DNA from: Lapillicoccus sp.
GTDB lineage: Bacteria > Actinomycetota > Actinomycetes > Actinomycetales > Dermatophilaceae
NCBI RefSeq assembly: GCF_025353065.1
Contig: NZ_JANXRJ010000058.1
Coordinates: 1 to 35,373, forward strand
Direction of reading: 5' to 3'
DNA length: 35,373 nucleotides
Under the pieces are notes generated by a model. It was given only the letters and a program-made list of their open reading frames with translations. It ran no database searches and had not been told where the DNA came from. A program made the translations under genes and the position numbers. Every line of letters begins with the position of its first letter. Position 1 is the stretch's first letter. Below are positions 22,702 to 30,835 of this stretch, piece after piece.

Positions 22702-24024
22702 ATGACCGCACTCTCCCGCCGATCCTTCCTCATGGGGGCGGGCCTGACCGGTGCGGCGGTCGCCACCGGCGCCTGCTCGTCGGACTCGGGGACCGGCTCG
22801 CCGGCGTCGGCGCCCTCCACGGGTCCCCTCACCGGCACGGTCAGCCTGACCACGTGGGGCAGCGACCAGGAGATCGCCACCTTCAAGAAGATCGCCGCCG
22901 CCTTCACGGCCGCCCGGGGGGCGAGCGTCAAGGTCGAGGTGCTGCCCTACGATCAGATCCGCACCGTGGTCGACCGGCGCCTGCAGGCCAAGCAGGCCCC
23001 CGACCTCTTCCGGGTCTCCTACACCGACGTCAGCGGCTACGCCCAGAACGGCGCGCTCGCCGACCTGACCGACTACCTCGGCAAGGGCTTCGGCGACGCC
23101 TTCTTCCCCGGCCTCTGGAACGCGGTGACGCTCGATGGCGCTCCGGTCGGTGTGCCGCACCACACCGACACCTCGGCGCTGGTCTACAACAAGGCCCACT
23201 TCGCCAAGGCGGGGATCACCTCCGTGCCGACGACGCTGGAGACCGCCTGGACCTGGGACGAGCTCGTCGAGGTGCTGCAGCGGCTCAAGGCAGCCGACAC
23301 CGGCGCGGCCCCCTTCGCCTTCAACTACCAGCTCTACGGCGCCTACCGCTGGTTCAACACCCTGTTCCAGGCCGGTGGCACGGTGCTCGACGGTGGCCAG
23401 AAGACACCGACGCTCGACACCGACCAGGCCAAGGCAGCCCTGACGTGGACCCAGAGCCTCTACACCAAGAAGCTCCACGCGGAGAGCGTGCTCGTCAAGC
23501 GGCCGACCTACCCCGACGAGATCTTCCCGACCCAGAAGATCTCGATGATCCAGGCCGGTGACTTCCTCATCCCGTCGCTGCAGACCGCGATCGGCAAGAA
23601 GTTCGACTGGGGGGTGACCTACCTGCCGCGCAACGTCGCCGCGGCCACCGACCTCGGGGGGAACGCGATCGTCGTCACCGACCAGTCGAAGAACAAGGCC
23701 GTGGCGGCCGAGTTCGCCAAGTTTCTCGTGACGGCCGAGAACATGAAGCTCTTCTGCGAGCAGACGACCGTGCTACCGGTGCGCAAGGACCTCGTCGACA
23801 AGACCCTGTCCTACGCCACCCGCCCCGACCTCATGCCGGTCTTCCAGAAGCAGGCGACGACGATGCCGGACGCCCTGGTCAAGACCTCGACCGTCGCCGC
23901 CTTCCCCGGGATCAACCAGGCGCTCGTCGACACCATGGACCAGTTCCTCTCGAACCCGTCCGCCGGGGTCGACTCCGTCGTGTCGTCGCTCACCGCGGGG
24001 ATCGACAAGGCCCTGAAGGTGTAG
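22702..24024 (+). CDS. ABC transporter sugar-binding lipoprotein
   Basis: A 440-residue extracytoplasmic solute-binding protein of the carbohydrate uptake (CUT1) type. It starts MTALSRRSFLMGAG with a twin-Arg motif and a lipobox ending TGAC-SS at about residue 25, so it is a Tat-exported lipoprotein. The mature part has VSLTTWGSDQEIATFKKIAA, YTDVSGYAQNGALADLTDYL, PHHTDTSALVYNKAHFAKAG and the hinge-type AGDFLIPSLQ. The sugar cannot be named. ATG 22702 follows GGAGG with a 7-nt gap. First gene of a five-gene operon. Confidence 0.93.
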   Translation: MTALSRRSFLMGAGLTGAAVATGACSSDSGTGSPASAPSTGPLTGTVSLTTWGSDQEIATFKKIAAAFTAARGASVKVEVLPYDQIRTVVDRRLQAKQAPDLFRVSYTDVSGYAQNGALADLTDYLGKGFGDAFFPGLWNAVTLDGAPVGVPHHTDTSALVYNKAHFAKAGITSVPTTLETAWTWDELVEVLQRLKAADTGAAPFAFNYQLYGAYRWFNTLFQAGGTVLDGGQKTPTLDTDQAKAALTWTQSLYTKKLHAESVLVKRPTYPDEIFPTQKISMIQAGDFLIPSLQTAIGKKFDWGVTYLPRNVAAATDLGGNAIVVTDQSKNKAVAAEFAKFLVTAENMKLFCEQTTVLPVRKDLVDKTLSYATRPDLMPVFQKQATTMPDALVKTSTVAAFPGINQALVDTMDQFLSNPSAGVDSVVSSLTAGIDKALKV

Positions 24025-24029
24025 AGCCC

Positions 24030-24983
24030 GTGACCGCGACGCAGGAGCGCCCACGGCAGGAGCCCCGCAGACAGGTCCGGCGCCACTTGCCCGCGCGCCG
24101 TCGCGTCGTGAGCAGCGCGCGACGGGCCGAGCAGTGGGCGGGGGTGGTCTTGGCCACCCCGGCGCTGCTGGCGTTCACGATCTTCATGTTCGTGCCGCTG
24201 GTGATGACGGTCTGGTACTCCCTCAACCGCTACTCCGGCTTCGGTCGGATGCGGTTCCTCGGCCTCGACAACTACCGCACGATCGTCGGTGACCCGACCT
24301 TCTGGCAGGCCCTGCTCAACACCGTCGTCCTCACGGTCGTGACGGTGCCGCTGGGCATCGCGCTGGGGCTCGGCGCGGCCCTGCTGCTCAACAAGGTGAT
24401 GCCGGCCCGCGCACTCTTCCGGGCCCTCGTCTACGTGCCTGTCGTCATCTCGGGGGTCGCGGCGGGCATCATCTGGCTGCGCCTCTTCGACCCTCTCATC
24501 GGCCTCTTCAACCAGCTGCTGGGATCGGTCGGTCTGCCCGAGATCGACTGGCAGGGCAACGGCCTCGCGGCCATGGTCTCGGTCATCATCGTCACGACCT
24601 GGCAGGGGGTCGGCTTCGGCATGGTGGTCTACCTCGCCGGTCTGCAGGGCATCCCCGTCGAGCTCTACGAGGCCGGCGCCGTGGACGGAGCCGTGGGCTG
24701 GCGCCGCTTCTGGCACATCACCTGGCCCCTGCTGCGCCCCACCACCTTCTTCCTCGTCGTCTACTCCATCATCGGGAGCTTCCAGGTCTTCGACGTGGTC
24801 TATGTGCTGACCCGCGGCGGGCCCGGCACCTCGACCACCTTCCTCGTGCAGTACGCCTACGACCAGGGCTTCAACCAACGACGCCAGGGGTATGCCGCGG
24901 CCATCGGCGTCATCCTCTACGTCATCGTGCTCGCGTTCACGGTGCTCCAGTGGCGGCTCGACAAGAGGAGGGACGAGGCATGA
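24030..24983 (+). CDS. ABC sugar transporter permease (MalF-type)
   Basis: A 317-residue inner-membrane permease with six predicted helices, from WAGVVLATPALLAFTIFMFV to RQGYAAAIGVILYVIVLAFT. The cytoplasmic EAA loop reads YEAGAVDGAVGWRRFWHITW followed by PLLRP. The N-terminus is very basic (Arg-rich, about 35 residues). GTG 24030 follows the binding-protein stop by 5 nt. It pairs with the next permease, with which it overlaps. Confidence 0.93.
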   Translation: MTATQERPRQEPRRQVRRHLPARRRVVSSARRAEQWAGVVLATPALLAFTIFMFVPLVMTVWYSLNRYSGFGRMRFLGLDNYRTIVGDPTFWQALLNTVVLTVVTVPLGIALGLGAALLLNKVMPARALFRALVYVPVVISGVAAGIIWLRLFDPLIGLFNQLLGSVGLPEIDWQGNGLAAMVSVIIVTTWQGVGFGMVVYLAGLQGIPVELYEAGAVDGAVGWRRFWHITWPLLRPTTFFLVVYSIIGSFQVFDVVYVLTRGGPGTSTTFLVQYAYDQGFNQRRQGYAAAIGVILYVIVLAFTVLQWRLDKRRDEA

Positions 24984-25879
24984 GCTCTGCACTGTCGGCG
25001 GTCGCGGCCACCGAGGCGACCCACGACGACGACGTAACGGTGAGCGACCGGCAGGAGCCGCCCCAGCCCCGCCGGGTCGTGGCCACCCGCGTGGTGCTCG
25101 CGGTGGTCGTCGTCCTGCTGCTGTTGTTCCCCATGTACTGGATGCTGCGCACCTCGCTGGCCAGCACCGACGAGCTCAGCCGTCTACCCGTCTCCCTCTG
25201 GCCCTCGCAGTGGCAGTGGCAGAACTACGTCGAGCCCTGGCGGCAGTTCCCCTTCGCGCGGTGGCTGGCCAACTCGGTCGTCATCGCCGTGCTCTCGGTG
25301 ACGCTGACGCTCGCCATCAACCTCTGTGCCGGCTACGCCTTCGCCAAGCTGCGCTTCCCGCTGCGCAACCTGCTCTTCCTCATGATCGTCAGCACGCTGA
25401 TGGTGCCGGTGCAGGTCATCATGATCCCGCAGTTCCAGATCGTCATCGACCTCAACCTGCTCAACAGCACGTGGGGTGTCGTCCTCCCCCGGCTGGCGGA
25501 GGCCTTCGGCCTCTTCATGGCCCGTCAGTTCTTCCTCGGCATCCCCGACGAGCTGCTCGAGGCGGCCCGCGTCGACGGGGCCGGGCACCTGCGCACGTTC
25601 TGGTCGATCGCGCTGCCGCTGTCGAAGCCGCTCATCGCCGCCCTGGTCATCTTCACCTTCATGTGGCGGTGGAACGAGTTCGTCTGGCCGCTCATCGTGC
25701 TCACCGACCCCAACTCCTACACGCTGCCCGTCGGCCTGCAGTTCCTCATCAGCCAGTTCAGCTCCAACTTCGGGCCGCTGCTGGCGATGTCGTTCCTGTC
25801 CATCCTGCCGATGCTCGCGGTCTTCGCCGTCTTCCAGAAGTACTTCGTCCAGGGTGTGGCCCGGACGGGCCTGAAGTGA
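24980..25879 (+). CDS. ABC sugar transporter permease (MalG-type)
   Basis: A 299-residue second permease. Six helices; the EAA loop is LLEAARVDGAGHLRTFWSIA followed by LPLSKP. The family features PMYWMLRTSLAS after the first helix and ALVIFTFMWRWNEFVWPLIV near the end are present. ATG 24980 overlaps the preceding stop (ATGA), and GAGGAGGGACGAGG upstream is a strong ribosome binding site. No ATPase gene follows; a shared MsiK-like ATPase elsewhere would be needed. Confidence 0.93.
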   Translation: MSSALSAVAATEATHDDDVTVSDRQEPPQPRRVVATRVVLAVVVVLLLLFPMYWMLRTSLASTDELSRLPVSLWPSQWQWQNYVEPWRQFPFARWLANSVVIAVLSVTLTLAINLCAGYAFAKLRFPLRNLLFLMIVSTLMVPVQVIMIPQFQIVIDLNLLNSTWGVVLPRLAEAFGLFMARQFFLGIPDELLEAARVDGAGHLRTFWSIALPLSKPLIAALVIFTFMWRWNEFVWPLIVLTDPNSYTLPVGLQFLISQFSSNFGPLLAMSFLSILPMLAVFAVFQKYFVQGVARTGLK

Positions 25880-26280
25880 TCGGCCCCGACGGCAGGGACC
25901 TCACGCGCCCCCCGGTCGACGAGGTGCTCGGCGCGCTGGGCGAGGTGCGTCGGCTGGAGCTGGAGCGCGAGGGGATCGCCATGTTCCTCGCCCTCCACGA
26001 CGCCCGGCCGGGGCGGGTGCTGGCCGTCCACGACGAGGCGGCCCGTGCGGAGGGGGAGCACCTGGTGCGGCTCTTCGACGGCTATCACGAGGCGCTTGAG
26101 CAGGCCGGGTTCCCCCCGGCGGACGACGAGCCCGACGTGACCGGGGCGCGTGAGCTCATCGACGTCCTCGTCGTGCTCAGCGACCAGCACCTCAGCCTGC
26201 GGACGATGCGAGCGCCCGACCCGGCCGGCACGACCGGCGGTGCCGACCCGTGGCCGGATGGGGTGGGCTCGGGTGGCTGA
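25876..26280 (+). CDS. Unknown protein in the sugar ABC operon
   Basis: Not recognised. A 134-residue acidic, helical, soluble protein: PPVDEVLGALGEVRRLELER, then EGIAMFLALHDARPGRVLAV and HDEAARAEGEHLVRLFDGYH. The C-terminus is Gly/Pro/Asp-rich and disordered-looking. It has GTG 25876 overlapping the permease stop (GTGA) and overlaps the next gene by 8 nt, so it is embedded in the operon. A regulatory or accessory role in sugar uptake is only guilt by association. Confidence 0.7.
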   Translation: MIGPDGRDLTRPPVDEVLGALGEVRRLELEREGIAMFLALHDARPGRVLAVHDEAARAEGEHLVRLFDGYHEALEQAGFPPADDEPDVTGARELIDVLVVLSDQHLSLRTMRAPDPAGTTGGADPWPDGVGSGG

Positions 26281-26962
26281 CCTCGACGTCCTCGGAGCCC
26301 CCTTCCAGCGGGCGGCCTTCGGGTCCGGCGCGTTCCTGCGAGTCGTCAACTGGCACAACACCCCTGACGCCCGGCGGGGAGACCTTCGCGCCCAGCTCTC
26401 GGGCTACCTCGATCACTACCACCCGGTGCAGCCCGACGACCTCGACCGGTTCTTCGAGACCGGTCGGTGGCTTCTCGACCGCCCGGGCTTCATCCCGGCC
26501 TTCTACGACGGCTACCGCAACAACGTCACCGTGGCCGCACCGGTCTGCGAGGAGCTGGGGATCAGCGCATGGTTCTTCCCTCCCACCGGCCTGCTCGACG
26601 TGCCCCCCGAGGACCAACGGGCCTACGCGACGGCCCACGACGTCACGCTGCTCCCCGAGGAGCCGCACGCGCCGTGGTGGATGACGTGGGACGACCTGGC
26701 CCAGATCGGCCGGCGCCACGTGGTGGCCGCACACACCGCCACCCATGCCGCGGCCAGGGACATCACCACGCCGGAGGACGTGGAGCGCGAGATCCGGCAA
26801 CCCGTCCGCCAGCTGACGCAGCTCACCGGTCGGGTGCCGCCGGCCTTCGCCTTCCTCTACGGCACGCCTCCCATGCGGGGAACCCTCGCCGGTGACGCGG
26901 TGCTGGCCTGCGGGGTGCGCTACGCCACGACCAACACGGCATACCTGCGGATCGCCGACTGA
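26273..26962 (+). CDS. Polysaccharide deacetylase-like protein with altered active site
   Basis: A 229-residue NodB-fold (carbohydrate esterase 4) protein: VVNWHNTPDA, then PAFYDGYRNNVTVAAPVCEE, LGISAWFFPPTGLLD, AAHTATHAAARDI (metal-binding HxxxH) and FAFLYGTPP. In active enzymes the first motif is TFDDG, where the first Asp is the catalytic base and the second binds metal; here it reads AFYDG, so the base is a Tyr while the metal ligand is kept. Deacetylation may therefore be lost or changed. GTG 26273 was chosen; ATG 26258 in frame is possible. It is the last gene of the ABC operon. No signal peptide. Confidence 0.82.
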   Translation: MADLDVLGAPFQRAAFGSGAFLRVVNWHNTPDARRGDLRAQLSGYLDHYHPVQPDDLDRFFETGRWLLDRPGFIPAFYDGYRNNVTVAAPVCEELGISAWFFPPTGLLDVPPEDQRAYATAHDVTLLPEEPHAPWWMTWDDLAQIGRRHVVAAHTATHAAARDITTPEDVEREIRQPVRQLTQLTGRVPPAFAFLYGTPPMRGTLAGDAVLACGVRYATTNTAYLRIAD

Positions 26963-27004
26963 ACCGGACTGATCGGTGTGGGCGTCGGCGGGCGTCGACC
27001 GAGG

Positions 27005-28495
27005 TCAGGACGGCGCGAGGGCCGCAGCGATCGCGTGCTGGGCGGTGTGGCGGCTCGGCTCGCGGTAGAGGGGAAGCAGCCCGGTGGTGAGAGCGTCCAG
27101 CCCCTCGACGTCGAGCCAGGCGTCGCCACCCAGCCGCTCACGCCCCTCCGGAGTGAGGTGGATGGGCGCCCAGCCGGGTGGGCCCTCGCCCACCACGACG
27201 AGGTCGAAGCGCTCGTCGGCGAGGAGCCGAGCCGCGTTGCGCTCGCCGATGCGGTGGTAGGCGACGGTCTCGACCTCCAGCCCCGGAATCAGCACCTTGA
27301 CCGCGTGGACCGAGCCGTCACCGGGGGACAGATCGCGGTAGAGCACCTCGAAACCCTCGTCGGCAAGACGTCCGACGACGTCTCTCAGGTGCTCCTCGCT
27401 CGTGCCGGGTGCGGGTGTCGACGGGAGGTCGGCGAAGGCGACGATCTCGTGGCGCCGCAACACGCTCGCCGCGACGAGCGGGCGCCAGGTGGTCTCGGGG
27501 AGGGCGAGCCAGTCCACCATCGCCGTGAGGACGCGCTGCTCCTCGGCGGCCGGGTCCATCGAGGCGATGACCCGCTCGTAGGACGGCGGAGCGATGGCCC
27601 GCACGGCCTCGAGCGGACCGTGCATGAGCTGCTTGCGGGGCCGCGCGTTGGCGAACTCCAGCAGGGCCTTGCGGAGGGCGACCTCACGGTCGGGGTGGAC
27701 CGCCTCACCGCACGCGGTGGCCGAGAGGATGTCGTCGTCGGGGGCCGACCCGACGACGTCGATGTTGGCCATCCCGAAGTCGACGGAAGCGAGCTTGGCG
27801 AGGACCTCGACCCCGGCCGCCGCGAGACGGTCCAGGGCCGCCCGGGTCTCGGGGTCGGTGACGGCGTCGAGGTCGAGGACGCACCCGGTGTCGAGGGCCC
27901 GGAAGGTCAGGCCGTTGCCGTCGCGCTGCACCACCTCGAGGACGGCGTGGGCGAGCGCCTGGGCCAAGGTCGAACCGGCCCCCAGCCCGTTGGACACCGG
28001 CGTGGTCAGCCACCCACCGGGGGGACTCACGGACGGCAGCTCGGAGCCGGCGCTGGCGACCAGCTCGGCCGGCACCCATACCGGCGAGTCGTTCTCGAGC
28101 CGTCGCATCGACAGCCAGACCAGGTCGGTGTCGTCGTCGAAGGGCACTCCCGCGGGCAGGCAGAGCCGTCGGGGGTCGACGACCGCGCCCACCCCGTGGC
28201 CGGCTCGAAGCGCACGGAGGGAGCCGGTCTCGTAGTGAGCGCCGGCCAACGCCCTTGCCGCACAGACGTGCTCGACGCACTCGCCGAGCGCTCCTACCCG
28301 CGCCCGCTGCTCGGTGCTGCCATAGCCGATCCCGCCGGTGCCGGCGCCGGCGGCCTCGCTCCACCACGTCGACCAGACGGGCACGCCGACGTGGTCCAAG
28401 GCCGTGAGGGGGAACTCCAGCAAGGACTGGGGTCCGAGGGTACGCACGAAGCTCTCGGTGACGCGCTCGAGCGCGGGATCGTGGTGGGCCGGCAT
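27005..28495 (-). CDS. Stand-alone YcaO-family protein
   Basis: A 496-residue YcaO-fold protein; the family uses ATP to activate backbone amides, giving azolines, thioamides or amidines in peptides and proteins. Recognisable ATP/Mg segments: GYGSTEQRARVGALGECVEH, then NGLGAGSTLAQALAHAVLEV followed by VQRDGN (usually ERD, here QRD), and HPDREVALRKALLEFANARP. The C-terminus ends ALAPS without the Pro-rich tail of azoline-forming members. No TfuA, E1-like partner or precursor peptide is next to it. Its C-terminal third (VVVGEGPPGWAPIHLTPEGR) is not one I recognise. ATG 28495 has GGTGGAG close upstream. It converges on the deacetylase gene. Confidence 0.85.
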   Translation of the reverse strand: MPAHHDPALERVTESFVRTLGPQSLLEFPLTALDHVGVPVWSTWWSEAAGAGTGGIGYGSTEQRARVGALGECVEHVCAARALAGAHYETGSLRALRAGHGVGAVVDPRRLCLPAGVPFDDDTDLVWLSMRRLENDSPVWVPAELVASAGSELPSVSPPGGWLTTPVSNGLGAGSTLAQALAHAVLEVVQRDGNGLTFRALDTGCVLDLDAVTDPETRAALDRLAAAGVEVLAKLASVDFGMANIDVVGSAPDDDILSATACGEAVHPDREVALRKALLEFANARPRKQLMHGPLEAVRAIAPPSYERVIASMDPAAEEQRVLTAMVDWLALPETTWRPLVAASVLRRHEIVAFADLPSTPAPGTSEEHLRDVVGRLADEGFEVLYRDLSPGDGSVHAVKVLIPGLEVETVAYHRIGERNAARLLADERFDLVVVGEGPPGWAPIHLTPEGRERLGGDAWLDVEGLDALTTGLLPLYREPSRHTAQHAIAAALAPS

Positions 28496-28554
28496 GGCTC
28501 CACCCGATCAGACCCGGGCCGGGCCGTCCAGTGAGGGGAGGTCGCGAGGAGGCG

Positions 28555-28712
28555 GCGACCAGGGTGCCCGCACCCGGACGGATGCGGAGGTAGCGGCCGT
28601 TGAGCTCACGGGGCAGCCGGCCGGTCACCGGGAGGTCGGTGGTGCTGATCGCGTCCGGCACCGGCGCGACGTTGCCCGAGAGATAGGGGTTGCGGGTCGT
28701 CGTGGTGGTCAG
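28555..28712 (-). pseudogene. Carotenoid oxygenase remnant (N-terminal part)
   Basis: Translates as TTTTTRNPYLSGNVAPVPDA then ISTTDLPVTGRLPRELNGRY and LRIRPGAG. This is the start of the carotenoid oxygenase/RPE65 family (compare NPYLxGNFAPV...DLPVTGxLPxELNGRYLRNGP). After about 50 residues the similarity stops; the iron-ligand part of roughly 450 residues is missing. No proper start codon remains (CTG at 28710-28712). It abuts the alpha/beta hydrolase remnant on the other strand. Confidence 0.8.
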
Positions 28713-28741
28713 GACCGCTCCGATCGTCAGAGGTGATGATG

Positions 28742-29112
28742 CAGCTCGTACCATCAGAACCGTCCACATCCGCGAGGCGCTCGCCGACCCCGCACACCTC
28801 AACGCCGCCCTCGGCTACTACTGGGGACAGTTCGACCCCACCCGCTTCGGCTCGCCGGAGTGGGCCTCCGAGCAGGAGGCGGCCTGGGGAGGGTCGGTGC
28901 CGCAGCCGACGCTCTACCTCCACGGGACCACCGACGGATGCCACGGTGTCAGCGAGCAGCAGGTCGCTCGGGTTCCGGGCTACGCCGGGCCGGGGTCGGA
29001 GGGGAAGCTCGTCGACGGGGTGGGTCACTTCATGCTCGTAGAGCGCCCGGACGAGATCAACGGTCTGATCACCGACTGGCTGCACCGCACCCCTGCGGTG
29101 GGTCAGGCCTGA
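28742..29112 (+). pseudogene. Alpha/beta hydrolase remnant (C-terminal part)
   Basis: About 120 residues of the C-terminal half of an alpha/beta hydrolase: IREALADPAHLNAALGYYWG, then PQPTLYLHGTTDGCHG (acid residue of the triad), and KLVDGVGHFMLVERPDEING (catalytic His). The N-terminal half, with the oxyanion hole and nucleophile Ser, is absent, so it should be inactive. The break point near 28740 coincides with the truncated carotenoid oxygenase gene, suggesting one deletion or rearrangement. Confidence 0.8.
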
Positions 29113-29128
29113 TGGTGGAGGAGGTGAG

Positions 29129-29150
29129 AACGCGCTGAGGAGAGCGCGTT
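29129..29150 (+). terminator. Rho-independent-type terminator
   Basis: Perfect 8-bp stem AACGCGCT (29129-29136) with AGCGCGTT (29143-29150), 6-nt loop, followed by TTCCTTCT-like T-rich sequence on the plus strand. It ends the hydrolase remnant; on the minus strand it may also stop histidine kinase transcripts. Confidence 0.75.
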
Positions 29151-29197
29151 TCCTTCTCCACCCGTCGAAGAGGTGACGTGAGCCGGGTGGAACCGGG

Positions 29198-30835
29198 TCA
29201 GGCGCCGGTCGCGGCGGGTAGCCAGACCGAGATGGTGGTCCCCTCGCTGGGCCTGCTCTCCACGCCCAAGCTGCCGCCCATCGCCTCGGTGAGCCCCCGA
29301 GCCAGCGGCAGCCCGAGCCCGACCCCCTCGTCGGAGTCGCGCCCCAGCCGGTCGAAGGGGACGAAGAGGCGGTCCAGATGTTCGGCGAGGATGCCGGGCC
29401 CTGTGTCGCGCACCGTGATCCGGACCCGTCCCTGCTCGGCGCCCCACCCGACGAACACCGCTCCGTCCGCTCGGTTGTAGCGGATGGCGTTCGTCACCAG
29501 GTTGATCAGCACCTGCCTGACCCGCCGCTCGTCGGCGTGCACCTGGATCGAGAGGGTCGAGGTCTCGGTGTGCAGGGCGACCTGCTCGGCCGTGGCCAGT
29601 GGCTTGACCATCGCAAGCACATCGGCGACCACGGGCTCCACCGTGACGTCGTGGAGGGCCAAGGGCAGTGACCGCGCCTCGATCCGAGCGACGTCGAGGA
29701 TCTCGTCGACCATCGTCAGGATGTGGTCGGCCGCCCCGGCGATGTGGTGGAGGGCCGACGCCCGGCGCTCGGGATCGAGGTCCAGGGTGCCGAGCAGCTC
29801 GGTGAAGCCGGTGATCGCCTGCAGCGGGGTGCGCAGCTCATGGCCCAGCGCGCAGACGAAGTCGGTCTTGGCGCGGTTCGCGGCCTCGGCGGCCGCCCTG
29901 GCCAGCTCGGCCTCCGCCCGCTGCCGCCGCTCTCGCTCGGCCGCGCGCTGGCTGGTCACGTCCAGCACGTTCACCGAGAGGGCGCGCGGCGACCCGGACG
30001 TGTCCATGATGGGCGACACCGCCACGAACAGGTCGAGGACCCGGCCACGGGCCGTACGGGTCGTGGCCTCGTACTCCTCGTGACGGTGGCTGGCCGGGCG
30101 CGGGCACCGTGGGGTGAACACCTCGTCGAGATAGGTCCCGACCACGGCGGACTCGCCTCGCCCCAACATGGTCCGCATGGCGCGGTTCACCCGGATGATG
30201 GCGCCGTGGGGAGTTGTGAGCGCCATCCCGACGGCGTTGTCCTCGAACGCGCGGCGGAAGCGCTCCTCGCTCGCGGCGAGAGCGCCGATGACGGTGTCGT
30301 GGTCGATGGCGATGGAGGCGAGGTGGGTGAGTCGCTGGACGAGGTGCTCCTCGCGCGGTGAGGGCAGGTGCGGGCTGGAGTGGTAGACGGCGAAGGTGCC
30401 GCAGATGCCGTCGCGCCCGTGGATCGGGGTCGACCAGCAGGCCCGGAGACCGAAGAGGTCGGCCAGCGCCCGATACCGTTCCCACCGCAGGTCGGTCCGG
30501 ATGTCCGCGGCGACGACCGGGCTCCCCGTGAAGGCGGCGGTCCCGCAGGACCCGGCGTCCGCGCCGATGGCCATGCCGTCGATGCTCGCCGAGTAGGCGG
30601 CGGGCAGCGAGGGCGCGGCGCCGTGCCGGAGGGTCGCGGCGTCACGGTCGAGCAGCAGCACCGAGCAGTGGCAGCCCGGGACGAGCACCTCGAAGGTCGC
30701 CGCGATGTCGGTCAGCACCCCGGCCAACGCGGCACCGGCGGCGATCTGCTCGAGGATGGCGGTCTGCCGGGTCAGCAGCGCGACGGCATCCGCCCGGTCG
30801 GGATCCAGGTCCGGATGCAGGTCGAGGGTCGTCAC
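29198..30835 (-). CDS. GAF-PAS sensor histidine kinase
   Basis: A 545-residue cytoplasmic sensor kinase without membrane helices. Residues about 20-190 form a GAF domain (FEVLVPGCHCSVLLLDRDAA, GTAAFTGSPVVAADI). A PAS domain follows (SEERFRRAFEDNAVGMALTT), then a coiled linker rich in Ala/Glu/Arg. The HisKA domain has the phospho-accepting His in CALGHELRTPLQAITGF near residue 330. The HATPase domain has the N box LINLVTNAIRYN, G1 DTGPGI and G2 GVGLGLPLA. GTG 30835 overlaps the response regulator stop (GTGA), so they are coupled. Signal unknown. Confidence 0.92.
   Translation of the reverse strand: MTTLDLHPDLDPDRADAVALLTRQTAILEQIAAGAALAGVLTDIAATFEVLVPGCHCSVLLLDRDAATLRHGAAPSLPAAYSASIDGMAIGADAGSCGTAAFTGSPVVAADIRTDLRWERYRALADLFGLRACWSTPIHGRDGICGTFAVYHSSPHLPSPREEHLVQRLTHLASIAIDHDTVIGALAASEERFRRAFEDNAVGMALTTPHGAIIRVNRAMRTMLGRGESAVVGTYLDEVFTPRCPRPASHRHEEYEATTRTARGRVLDLFVAVSPIMDTSGSPRALSVNVLDVTSQRAAERERRQRAEAELARAAAEAANRAKTDFVCALGHELRTPLQAITGFTELLGTLDLDPERRASALHHIAGAADHILTMVDEILDVARIEARSLPLALHDVTVEPVVADVLAMVKPLATAEQVALHTETSTLSIQVHADERRVRQVLINLVTNAIRYNRADGAVFVGWGAEQGRVRITVRDTGPGILAEHLDRLFVPFDRLGRDSDEGVGLGLPLARGLTEAMGGSLGVESRPSEGTTISVWLPAATGA

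Noticed and set aside
26978..28534. 518-codon plus-strand frame opposite the YcaO gene
   Set aside because: No recognisable motifs; YcaO on the minus strand has conserved ATP-binding segments.
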